A stretch of DNA of 53,144 nucleotides from Gonium pectorale (lineage: Eukaryota > Chlorophyta > Chlorophyceae > Chlamydomonadales > Volvocaceae): NCBI GenBank assembly GCA_001584585.1, contig LSYV01000037.1, positions 962,743 to 1,015,886 of the forward strand, given 5' to 3'. The position numbers and the translations under genes are program-made. The notes under the pieces are model-generated. The model worked only from the letters and a program-made list of their open reading frames with translations. It was not told where the DNA came from and did not search any database. Positions within the stretch are counted from its first letter, which is position 1. Each line of letters opens with the position of its first letter. Below are positions 12,385-23,284 of the stretch, piece after piece.

Positions 12385-15146
12385 CGATGGGCGCCTCCCT
12401 GGCCGACGCGGGCCGCACCGAGCTGCGCGAGGGGGAGCTGTGCGGCTTCACTTGGAGGCTCAGCTTCAAGGTGAGGCGGGCGACGCGGGGGCCCATGCGG
12501 GCGCTGGAAGTGGCACTGCAAGGCGGCGGCAGGGGTGCGGCGACGGGGACCGCCGCGCCGCCTGTCTCACGGACATTGCAGCCTAGCGACGGTATGGGGT
12601 TAACGCTGCGGATGCTGTCGGGTGCGGGCGCCGGAGCTCAGGTTACTGCGCAAAGCGGGCGCTGAGAGGAAAGGGGGCCTTCGGCCCACGTATAGCGATG
12701 GATGGGGGAGTCCCCTGCGAGGGTGGCTAATCTCGCCAGTCTAGGCCGCATCAGGGCCCCCGCCGGCACGCGCGGAGGTTATAGTGGCCCGGCTCCAGGG
12801 AAGTCACCCTCCAACCCTCCCCTCCCACCCTCGCCTTCCACTCCCCTCCCACCCTCCACTCCTGCGCTCCTGCAACCCCCGCCGCCAGTCGATCACCTGG
12901 TTCGGCCCGGAGCTGGCCAGCATGCCCATCCGGCGGCACTTCCACCCCAACCACACCCTAACCGCGCCGCCCGACGACCCGCTGTGGGGAAACGAGGAGC
13001 CGCAGAGGTGCGCCCCCCCCCGCCCGCCTCGCCCTGCCCCCCGCCCGCCCGCCTCGCCCTGCCCCCCGCCCGCACCGCCCCGCTACGCCCCCATCGTGCC
13101 CCGCTGTTGCCCGAGCGGGTGCCTCCCGCGATCCTCCCGCGCTTGCGTGGGGGCTTTGGTGGCCCGGGGGCTTCAGGTTGCCTGGGCTGCGAGTGGGCTC
13201 TGGCCCGACTCCGGGGAAGGGCGGGTTGCGCTCATGCGGCGGCACGAAGCTGCCCTGGGGCTCTTTGCGTTCACTCCTTGTTGGACACCCCCCACCCCCC
13301 AGCTCGTCGTTATTCTTCCCCCTTTCCCTTCAACATCCCCCACCTTAAGCGTTCAGCGGACGTGCGCCGCCTCAGCGACACGCGTCTGCGCGGCGCGCAC
13401 TCGACGAGTGCCCTCCGCGCAGCGGGCAGCGGGCAGGAGCAAGCCGCCGGCGGCTGTCCGTGTTTCACATTGTCGTTCGCCTGCGGTGCCGTGGCTGGCC
13501 TAGCGCACACTGGTGCACCCCCTCCTCTTGACGCTCGTGACCCCTTGCGACTCCCTCACCACTCCCTCGCAGGCACTACTGGTACTTTCGACCCGGCCCC
13601 ACCGCAGTGACGGTGCTGCAGGTGGGGAGGGGGTTGGGCCGGCGGGACAGCGGGGCGTGCCGGGTGTTTGGGTCCGAGGGGCGGCGCCCTTGGCGACATC
13701 GGTAGGGCAGGCAGTGGGTGCGGCCCGGCACGAGGAGGGGGGCGAGCTGGTGGGGGGTCCTGCGCCGCAAGCGCTAGGGCTGGAAGCGGCGGTGAGGGCG
13801 GCGCGGTGTTGCTAGTCGTCTGGCGTCGGGGTAAGGGCCCCCCTGGGACGCCGCGGTTCGGGGTAGGGCAGCGCAAGCGCGTGCGCGTGGTGCCTTGCGG
13901 ACGCGCGTCCGTGCCTGCTGTGGGCCAGCAGCGAGGCCAGGCGCTGGTAGTGCGAGTGCCGAAACAGAGCGCAGCTCTGGCGTAGTTTAAGGAGGTAGGC
14001 CCGGGCCTGGTAACGCGGTGGCGCCACGACGGACCTCTTGGGCCTTCATCCTTCAATTACGCCAGAGTTACGCTCGGGTGTCAGCACTCTTATTGCCAGC
14101 GTCTGGGATCGTTGCTGGCCCAGGCACGGACGCGCGTTTACCAGACACTCGCCCGCGCTCTTGCACTGCCCCGCCCCGATCGGGCCCCAACCTTCGCCCG
14201 TCCGCCGGCCCATCGCCTCGCCCCGCCTCGCAGGTGAACACGTACCCCTGCCTCACCGTCTGCCGAACCCCCGACTGGGGCTGGGAGCTGGAGAACGCGG
14301 TGGTACGGCTCACCATGTGCGTCAGCATGTGGGCGCGCGCGTGGGCGGGGGAGGCGAGGAGAGGGGCGCGAGCGGGCTAATGGCTGGTGGCAGTGCATGT
14401 GTGTGCACAACAAGGGTCGGGGGTTCCGGCTTCCAGGCCTATGGCGTGGTTGGGGCTGGAATGCGCGTGATTGGGGCGGGTGTGGGTAGTTACTGTTATC
14501 AGACGGTGGACCGTGTGTCGTGGGTGTGGGCCGTCAGACGCGCGTGGGGCCCAGACGGGAGGTTGGTCATCCCGCACGACGCTCGGCACCTGCTGGCGTT
14601 CAGGGTCACAGCAGCCAGGGGCCAGCGGACATCAGGGAGCGGACCTCCGGTGGAGCACGCGGGGCAGCAGCCAGGCGATTCGAGCGAGGCTCACGCCCCA
14701 ACCCTCGGCGCCACTCCACGGGACGACTCGGGATGGCATGCGCCTCGAGCTTCTCTTGTGGAAACGCCTTTTGGCTCTTCTATCCCCCCGGGCGCCACTT
14801 TTGGTTGGGATGGGCGCCCCAGCCTGCCGCGGCCGCATGCAGCGGCCTTCCGGGCCCGCCCTCGATATCGCGTGTTAACCGCGGCCGTTCCTCTGGCCTG
14901 GCGGTCCTTGCCGCTGTGCCTTCCCCCTGCAGAGACTGGGCTGCAGGCCCCAACCCTGGCCTGCCGCCCGACCATCCGGCGGCCGCCGAGACCATGACCC
15001 TGGAGGACATCCGCGAGCGCTTCCACTTCGCGGCGCTGATGCAGGACCTGGGGCAGAACGAGTTCATGTCGGACGATGAAACGGAAGAGGAGGGGAGCGG
15101 CAGCGGTAGCGGGGAAAGCGACAGCGAGGGGGGAGGCACGTGGTGA
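12385..15146 (+). CDS. Unrecognised protein with acidic C-terminal tail
   Basis: Proposed exons are 12385-12470, 12889-13007, 13573-13621, 14234-14316 and 14933-15146 (TGA). Phases agree across all four introns (0, 2, 0, 2). An ATG at 12387 could be the start, or earlier exons may exist. The roughly 180-residue product is rich in aromatics in its first half: CGFTWRLSFK, SITWFGPELASMPIRRHFHP, HYWYFRPGPTAVTVLQ and CRTPDWGWELENAVVRLT. It then has a short helical stretch (TLEDIRERFHFAALMQDLGQ) and an acidic Ser/Gly tail (DDETEEEGSGSGSGESDSEGG). I do not recognise the family. The Trp-rich core resembles my memory of C-terminal domains in some plant and algal F-box proteins, but no F-box is visible, so this is only a suggestion. 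The matching splice phases and conserved-looking blocks make it a likely real gene. Confidence 0.55.
13021..13070. repeat. 25-bp C-rich tandem duplication in intron
   Basis: Two adjacent near-perfect copies of a 25-base C-rich unit beginning CGCCCGCCTCGCC, just after the donor at 13008 in the intron of the unrecognised gene. Confidence 0.85.
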
Positions 15147-16726
15147 TGCACATGCGCGGGATGGAGGGATGGGGGAGAGTGTGGGCAACGCAGGTAGGTA
15201 TAGGGGACGGAGGAGTGACACAGGGTGCGGTGGCCGGGCCTGCGGCGCGCGCCACGCGGGTTGCAGCCACCGCCTCAGAGTGGAGCAAGGTTGTTAAATC
15301 TTTGCGTTGTATGCAGGAAGTAACAGATAAGACACGTGAGTTGTGCGCCGGTATACGCGCAGTGCATGGGCCGTGGCGCGAAATGCGCTGCGAAGGACGC
15401 ATGTTGTATGATGCGGTGCGTCCTAAACGTACTAATGTTGATATGTTGTACATGGGCACGTCTGGCATGTTTGGGGTACATAAAGAGGGCCTCCCACCGC
15501 CATGGAGGCTGGGCGCGAGCCTCGAGTCGGCCCTACCATGCACCTTGCGCAATGAGGGTCGGGGGAAGTTTAGCAGTGTCCATGATGCGCAGCGGCGCGG
15601 CTACGACTGCAAAAACTAGTTGGGGACGACCTGGACGGCTCTGTCAGTTGGAGGTGCGTGGGTGCGCCGCTGTTGAGGAATGGGGCATGTTGCGGGGTTG
15701 CAAGGTCGACGTTCCAAGGCCGACGTTCCAAGCTGACGTTCTTCTGGCTCTCCTACGGAGGGGAGTGAGGAATCATGACCTCGTGTGCAGGAGTACAAGT
15801 ACGGTGTACGGGAGCCATTGTGAAGTCGCATGCTGGTCATGCAAGCATAACGGTGATGTGCTGTACGCGCAGCTACACAGCCAGCATGTAAGCTGGGCAA
15901 GGTGTACATCCCTGGCTCTCCTACGCGCCATGCGATGGGACCGGAAGGGGCAGCAGGCGTGCGGTGCTCCCATATTGGCCTGGGAATTGCATATGTCGAT
16001 ATGTGTGTGGTGATATTATGTATGCGGATGTAGTGCTTGAAGGGGGCGCTGTTTCTGTGCAAGAGCTCTGGAACGGGAGCACGGTACGCTTGGGGGTGGG
16101 ACCGCCCCGGGTACACTCAGTGACATGGGGCGTGTTCGTAAGCATCGTAACATCGTAAGCGGCTGGAGCATCCCAAAGCCGAGTTCAGCAGTGCACCCCA
16201 CGGCGTTGCCCAGTAACGGTGACGATGAACCTGGTCGGGGTGCGTGGTCCTCGTGCGCGCGTGTCCGCACCCGCCCGCGGCATGCCGTGGCGGCATGCGC
16301 GCCGCGTGTGTGCAGGGCGCGCTGACCAGGGCGCTCCGCTCCGCTTGGTGTGGGACTGTGTGGGTCTTGTCGCGTTGCGCGCCCTCCTTGCTCCACATGC
16401 ACGGTTGCGAGGTGGCGCCCGGCTGCTGCTGGGGCCACCCCTCTCACGGCATCCCACGAAACCGCGGACCGTTCGACGAGGCGGTACAACCGGAAAAGAA
16501 CGAATGAGGGCCACGAAGCCCACAGCGGATGTGCGAGATGGTACATGCTGGGTGCTGCGCACTCCTCGTGTGGCTATGTGCCGGGCGTCTCGTAACTGGG
16601 CTCCCTGCGTGCTCGCCAATCATGCTCTGGCGCATATGCAACATTGTGTGGGCCCCGGGCCAGGCTCACAAGGCTGTCGGCATAGCCACACCTAGCTGCC
16701 AACACCGCCGGGAGGACTGGGCGTCC

Positions 16727-17292
16727 TAAGATTTACAAACCAGCGGCTACTTGCAAGAGGAATCACTTCAAGCGGCAAACAGCTTTTGTACCCGCCCCCA
16801 ATCAAAACGACCAACTTATGCCTGGCCCGTCGCCAGCTGCACGCCAAGACCACGCTCCATGCGCGGCCGCACGCGCGTGCATGTGTTTAGCGCCGGGCGC
16901 TCCTCACAGATATGCCGCGTTTGGCCCAGCGGTCGCCAAGCGCAGCACAGACACAGCAAGGACAGAGGCCCGCTGCTGTGAACATTTCAGACACGAATGC
17001 GTGGGGCCTCATCCCAAGGCATGTCATCGTCCAACGGGACGTGTGGCCGCCTGCCCGCAATCAGCCCTGATACATTGCAGACAAGCGCCATCCGCCCGAG
17101 TCCGTGAGGAACAACGGCTCCGTCTGTGTTGGGTACACCCCGACGTAGAAGGTACGTGCGTCACGTAGCATCAGTAACCGTAAGCAATGCCATGACATAA
17201 GATGGCGCGGGTACACTAAAGCTATATTTTCAAGCATACCGTACAACGCCGCACACCGTTCCACTGGCGTCGTACTTGATTTGTAAATCTTA
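16727..17292. repeat. Possible small inverted-repeat element
   Basis: TAAGATTTACAAA at 16727-16739 is exactly reverse-complementary to 17280-17292, enclosing 540 bases with no coding sequence that I can identify. Similarity does not extend beyond 13 bases and no clear target-site duplication flanks it. It could be a MITE-like element or chance. Confidence 0.25.
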
Positions 17293-17660
17293 CCGAGACA
17301 CATGCCGAGGACAAGTCAGGTCCCACATATGTCCGGTACTCAATTAGGCGCCCATGGGGCGCAGACGTGTAGAAAACACCGTCAGCTGCGTGACCGCTGC
17401 GTGCTGCCAGCTGCAAATCCATGCACACGCTGTCCAACTCTTCCACGTCCTAACCAGCAAAACGTACTAACACAGTTGTATTCGACCCGACCCGACCGTG
17501 TGGCGTCCCAGCCCATAAATCAACCAATCATTTACCAGTATAGGACAAGAACACTGGCATTCACGGCACATCCGGACAGCCATGCGCACACAATGGCAAA
17601 ACGTGTGCGCACTCATTGGAAAAGCGGGAGAAAGCGCCCCCGGCCAGTCAAACCCCTCGC

Positions 17661-17667
17661 TATAAAA
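17661..17667 (+). promoter_or_regulatory. Orphan TATA box facing the RING gene 3' end
   Basis: A consensus TATAAAA (within TATAAAAGGG) with a GGCCAG element about 20 bases upstream, a spacing like that of volvocine core promoters. The first ATG downstream (17736) opens only 22 codons, ending at 17804, 12 bases short of the convergent RING stop. A transcript from here would run antisense into the RING gene. No histone or other known short protein follows. Confidence 0.4.
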
Positions 17668-17815
17668 GGGTGCATTCCTGCTGCTGTGTACAGTGCTGCT
17701 CGCCCTCGCTGCTTTCGAACGCGTCACCTGTGACCATGTACACCGTCTCCCACGTCAAGCTGAGATCAACAAAACCCTGCCCCCAAAACCCCAACGCGGC
17801 GTGAAAGCCGCTCCA

Positions 17816-20020
17816 TCACTTGCAAAGCGACGCAAAGGCCCGCACGCTCTGCCGGCAAAAGGGGCAGGACAGCGGCACGAGCTTGCTGCTCACCAGGGCG
17901 CACACCTGCGCCGCGCAGCCGCCGCACATGGTGTGCCCGCACACCACGCCGCGCACCGCCACCGCCTCAGACATACAGATGCCGCACACCGCGTCCTCCA
18001 AGCCCCCGTGACTGCCGCCGCTGCTGCTGGCACCGCCTCCGCTGCCGCCGCTGCTCGTTCGGCGGTGAAGGCGACTGCTGCTCCGATTGAATGATGTACT
18101 TCGGCTGGTGCTCGGGCTGCCACAGGCGCTGCCGCAGCCACTGCTGCTGCTGCCGCCCGGGCTTCCACAGGCACTGCTGCTGCCGCTGCTGCTGGTACCA
18201 GGGCTGGGGCACGGGCTCAAGGCAACGCTACTCGGAGTGGTGCAAGCCGCGGGCGCCGTTCCGCGGGTGCTGCCAGGTGTGGGGCAACCGCTGCCGCCCG
18301 GCGCTACACCCCTTCCGCACTGTGGGTCGACCCGCAGCTGCTGGACAGCCGGCAGCCGCGTGCGCGCCCCGTTGCTAGGGGCCGTTGTCCCCGAAGCGCC
18401 AAGCGCAGGCGCGGGGGCCTGACCCGGCCTTGCAAGTGGCGGCAGCTGCTGCCGGGACGGCGCCGCAGGTGCGGGCGGCGCAGCCAGCACGCCCTTGACG
18501 TCCTTTCTTGTCGCTGCAGCCAGCAGCGGGGCCGGCGCTGGCTTCGTGTTCGTGATGGCCTTGGCCTTCGCGTCGCCCAGCTGTGTCGCCGCTGCCGCAG
18601 CGGCCGCAGACGCCGCCAGGCGCTGGCTCAGCGCCGCCGCCGCCAGCTGCTGCAGCGTTGGCACGACGCCCTCCAGGCGCTGGTGCCCCCGGATGGCGGT
18701 GGTGGACGCGACCACCTCCGGCATCAGTTCTGCCAGGCTGCTGGTTGGGTCCAGTAGGGCTCGGAGGCGCGGGTCGGGGCCCGAGGGCAGGGGGGAGGCG
18801 GGGTCCGCCACCGGCGCGGCCGCCATGGCCAGGTCCAGCGGCCGCAGGCCGTCGCCAGTGCGGTTCAGGCGCGGCTCGGCGGTGGGGCGCTTGGCGCGCA
18901 CGAGCGAGTTCTCGAGCTGCGGGGGATGAGGGGGCGTGTGCGGCATCGGGTTCCGTGGGCGGCGGCGCTAGGACGGGCTGACCGAATGGTTTAAGGCTGG
19001 AAGGAGGCCCAGGAAGGTTCCAGGGGAAGCCAGGACTCCGTCACATGCCCCCGTGTCGCCTGTGGCCATGCCTAACCCAGTCGCTCTCAGCTCCCCATTC
19101 GCCCCGGTTCCACGCGCCCGAGACTCACATGGAAGGTGAGTAGCAGCTTGCACAGCCGCAGGTCGCCCCGGTACGCCGCCAGGTGCAGCGGCGTGGCGTG
19201 CGAGCCCAGGCCGTATGGGATGTGGAAGACTGTCCGCAACTTGCCGCTGAGGAGCACCGCGTGGGCACGGGACGTGATGCTGGCGCCGTGGCGAAGGAGA
19301 ACCGCCGCGCATGCTGCTTGGGAACGGGCCACAGCGCAGTGGAGCGGCGTGACGCCGACCTTGCAGGCGACATCAGCATAGGGCTGCGTGCGGCTATTGG
19401 GGTTGGGGCTGGGGCGCTGCGAGGCGGCATCTAGCAGCAGCTCCGCTGCTGCAGCGTGCCCCGACGAGGCGGCGATGTGAAGTGCCGTGACGCCGCGCCG
19501 GTCCGCCTGCCAGGGGTCTGCGCCCTGCGCGTCGCGGCGGGTGGGATGCTCTATTTTAGTGCATAAATCGAGGCAAGGAATCTGCAATTTATGGAGGCGT
19601 CATTCGAGGCACGCGCACCTTCGCAATGAGTAGGCGGACGCAGGCGACAGAGCCCGCGGCCGATGCGGCCATGAGTAGAGTCTGGCCACGGGCATCCCGC
19701 AGGTCCACTATGGATTGCACTGGAGGGATAATCCCAGCGAGCGGGTCGCGACTGGCCGCGGGGCCGACGGTCAACTCCTCCGATTGACCGGCGTTTACAT
19801 GCGATGCGATGCTCATCATAAGCGCCAAAGCTTCGGAAGACGCCTGACTTGCAGCGACATGCCAAGGAGAGTTCTTGCTTCTACTGATGACTGCCTCACA
19901 GAACTTGGAGGGCGCCCTAGACATCGCTCTTGAGATTGCAGGTAAATCATGGTTGCGGATCGCTTGAAGCAGCTCACATGGTGCATGGGCCGCGGTCGCG
20001 GTGGAGGCGGCAGCACCCAT
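17816..20020 (-). CDS. Ankyrin-repeat RING E3 ubiquitin ligase (XB3/XBAT type)
   Basis: Three minus-strand exons: 20020-19619, 19524-19129 and 18916-17816 (TGA), with phase-0 joins, giving about 632 residues. The chosen start gives MGAAAS, a classic N-myristoylation signal (Gly2, Ser6); the in-frame codon two positions upstream is TTG. Ankyrin repeats follow (GQTLLMAASAAG, GVTALHIAASSGHAAAAELL, VGVTPLHCAVARS, HATPLHLAAYRGDLRLCKLL), then a region ending in GLRPLDLAMAA. A long Ala/Ser/Gly-rich linker separates these from a C-terminal C3HC4 RING: CGIC, VVCGHTMCGGC and CPFCRQSV. RING proteins recruit E2 enzymes to ubiquitinate targets held by the ankyrin domain. Plant XB3/XBAT31-35 relatives have the same order (MG start, ankyrins, RING). 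Substrates are unknown. Membrane attachment through the lipid is inferred. Confidence 0.88.
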
Positions 20021-21916
20021 GATCAAGGTAAGCTAGTATAGATAGGTAGTGCATCAGCAGTCCTTGTAAAATTTCTTGAGGGTAGGCTTCGCGATCAGGA
20101 CTTGGGACGACAGGCCCGGGCACGGCAGTTATTATATATATAAGGTAGGGCAGGTGCATTCCTAGCATGGATTTCTCCAGCATTCCAGTACATAATTTAA
20201 ATTTGTACTCGATATAATAACCGCTTCTGCGGAGTGTGCGCGTACTATGCCAACTGGTCGTAGAAGACGACGGGCCATCAAGGCCCATGGGTCCAGCACC
20301 CGCATGGCATCGAATACGATATTATATTTATGGCAGAATTCATGGGCGCTCAGGTGCTCATACCGTGCAGGTACAGGCCTGGTAACCTGGTCACCCTGTC
20401 TGTCGTCGGCGGACTCCGAAGCTCCATCGTCCTTAATTACCGTCTGCATGCCAGCCGCTGTGCACTCTGATGGGCTCGCGTGGCTCGCGGGGGTCTTGTA
20501 ACCGCTGCCGCCGATGGACCGGTGGTGGACTCGGCGATGCCGCTGTGCACGCCCAAACCAGCTCGGGCGAGGTTACAACGACGCGCTGGCAAGACGTACC
20601 GATTGGGACGGGGCATGGGGGGGCACGTCTACTCGCTCGTTGGGAACGCCACCGTGTAGGTGGCTTACCTCTTAACGTTACATTTTAAAAAAAAAACAAG
20701 CGAACATACGCCTGTCCATGATCACACGCTGAGCTTCCGTACAAGCTGCGGGTCATATGAACCGTTTTGTGTGTGCACGCGGTTGACGAGGAGGGTGGCC
20801 GGCGAACCGCCCACCAGTGCGGGCCACTTAAGTAGACGGCACCACAACTGAACATACTACACAAAGCTCGACAGAAAAGCGGATAACAAGAACTGTAGAG
20901 CAGAACCGCACGTATGCCTCCTTGCCAGCTGCACAGACCCCATAAGCACATGAACGGCCTACTCGTCAGCCCGCGTCGCAAGCTAGGAGAGCTGGGCCGT
21001 TCAGTCGCTGTCTCTCGTTCCCACCGCACCGCACCCGCAGGATGAAATGAATCAGCAACCCGGGAAGGACGTCAATGCCCTCTCAAAACTTGCAATACAC
21101 GAAGCAGCCAGACAGTGCGTAAAGACACGAGAAACTGATAAAACCTACGATGTCAAGCGCACCGATGCCGCAGAACCAACCTCGCCCTCGGGCGGTGCGC
21201 GCTTATATAATAGGCCTTCTGGTTTTCTACATCGCCGATGTACGGCTGGCGCTGGGCGAAATGCGCAAGAGCTTAACGCAGCGACCGGTGGGGTGGCCGC
21301 CCCGCACGAAAGATGGCAATCCGGTTAAGATTTCAAACCGAGCACGACAACCAGACTCTTGAGGCAGCAACGCAGAGAAATGAAGGCGCCGGCCGATGGC
21401 AGGGCGCTGCTGCATCACATTTTGCACCAACAAACCGGTTTAAACGACTCAAGCGACCCAGGTGACCTACAAAAAGCACGACGCAACACGCCACAACGCA
21501 GGAAGAAAGCTGCGGCACTCCAAAACGCGTAATCGCGGCGAACTCACCAGCTCCTCTTCTCTCTCTCTTGACGGCAGCACAACCGTAATCAAAAAACGGA
21601 CATCCGCAAGGACAAGCATGGGCATTCGAGGCCGATGGATGCGCAGCCGACGCATTCGGCGAATCAAATGCAGAAGAAGGGCGCTGCTCGAACGCGCGAC
21701 TTGTCAAGAGCGAATAACAAGCCAAGGCAAGCGACCATGCAACCAACAGTTGAACGCAGCCTGAAGCCAAACTGCACACTGCGTGTGTCCCTGCAGCAGG
21801 CCCCAGGCCCCACCACCTCAGGAGGCTCGAAACGCTGCGTCGCCTGAGAGGACCGGCTCGCCGTCCGGAGCCACCCCGCCAATCATTGGCAAGGCTTGTT
21901 GCGCGACTGCAGGCGC
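20021..21916. other. Intergenic region, RING 5' side to SET 3' side
   Basis: About 1.9 kb holding the RING promoter and the SET gene 3' UTR. A 95-codon ATG frame on the minus strand (20449-20162) has no recognisable domain. There is an A-run at 20685-20696 (AAAAAAAAAAC) next to TTACA, which is TGTAA on the minus strand. It could be a polyadenylation signal for the SET transcript but lies 1.2 kb beyond its stop. A TATA-like GCTTATATAA is at 21201. Confidence 0.5.
20133..20145 (-). promoter_or_regulatory. TATA-like element upstream of RING gene
   Basis: Read on the minus strand this is CCTTATATATATA, about 115 bases before the ATG at 20020. Position and orientation suit a core promoter for the ankyrin-RING gene. 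Confidence 0.4.
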
Positions 21917-23240
21917 TCAGCGCAGCGCAGACTCCACCGCCCGCCGGTACGTCGCAAGCACATCCGCAGCCTCCGACAGGACCCGCTTGTACTCGAGGCG
22001 AGCCAGCAGCGCCGTGCGGCCGCGCGGCGTCCAGTAGCGCTGCAGGACGCTGTTCTCGCCGCCGCCGCCAGCCGCGGTCCCCGCACTGGCACTGGCACTG
22101 GCCTGCGCCGGCGCGGCAGCAACCACCTTCCCGCCAAACATGGCGCTCAGCGCTCGCGGCAGTCCGTTGCCGCTGCCAGCGCTGCCTTCGCCGGCGGCGG
22201 CAGCACCCAAGCGGGCAAGCCCGGCGAACTGCGCCTCCGCCGCCGCGTCCGGCGCGGCGCCGCCCAGGCCCTCGAGGGCCGCCCACAGCGCCTCGTCGTA
22301 CGACAGCGTCGTGGCCATTGCCCCCTGCATCTCCGAAACCAGCTGCTGCACCGCACCAACATCCGCCAGTTGCCGCTCGAGCACCAATCGCTCCTGTCCT
22401 CGGCCCCTCCCAACTCCGCCGGCACCCGCCTCCCCCTTCTCCTCCGTGGCGGCGACCGCGCGGGCCCAGCGGCGCAGCTCGTCCGCCGGCGATGCCATCC
22501 AGCCCAGACCGGAGCGCCGCAGCGCCTCCACGTCCTCCGCTGTGTGTGGCAGCGACAGCAGCGCGGAGCGCCGCCGCTGCAGCCGCAGCCTCTCCGCTGC
22601 GCTGCCGCCGGCAGCGCCCATTCCCAACGCCATGCGCAGCGGCGCCGAGCCGCGCGGCCGCAGCAGGGACTGCTCCAGCGCCGCCGCCGAGTCGGCGCCC
22701 GCGTCGGCCGCGGAATCTTGCAGCTGCGGCGCGTCGAGCGCGGAGGCGTCCGGCCGCGGCGCCCAGAAACCTGCTGCAGCAACCACGGCCGGCCAGCACA
22801 GCCGAAGCCCTGGAGGGGAGGTGCATGGGCGATGAGACGCTCAGCGGGATGACTGAGAGCGAAGGGCACAGATCCCGCCAACCTGCCAACGGCTTTAGGG
22901 ATCCAAAAGGTATCGTGTGCGGGAGGTCGCTGCCTAAGGCGGTGAGCGCATGGGCGGCGGGTCCAAGCTGATCGGCACGTCATCCCCGGTGCAGATATCG
23001 CGATGTCTCGGATCATTCTCAATACCACCACGAGGCAAACGCGAACGCGCGCGGGCAGCCCGAGGCAGCAGCGCTGCCCAGCCAGCGACCAGCCAGGGGC
23101 CAGCTCTGGCTGGGACTGCAGCAGTCAGGTGGGCCCGGCTTGCCTGCAGCCCGGAATGCTCGTGCGACTCCCGGGCGGCGGCTGCGCTCGGTGGGACACG
23201 CGCTCCACCGCGTGCTCACGAGCGAGGCCCCCGAAACCCG

Positions 23241-23284
<44 letters not shown>

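Larger units (their letters stand above)
15147..17815. other. Convergent spacer between gene 3 and RING gene
   Basis: About 2.7 kb between two convergent stop codons. Base composition is locally lower in GC than the coding areas. Frames such as 15336-16013 plus and 15616-16116 minus have no recognisable motif. It holds short direct repeats (GACGTTCCAAG-type, 15707-15740), a 13-bp inverted-repeat pair at 16727/17280 and an isolated TATA box at 17661, each described separately. Confidence 0.55.

Noticed and set aside
22140..22835. Plus-strand open frames opposite the SET gene
   Set aside because: Low-complexity antisense shadows of the SET exon 5.
21333..22889. 518-codon minus-strand open frame
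   Set aside because: It overlaps the last SET exon in another frame and has no domain; the 22770-21917 frame continues the SET protein with correct phase.
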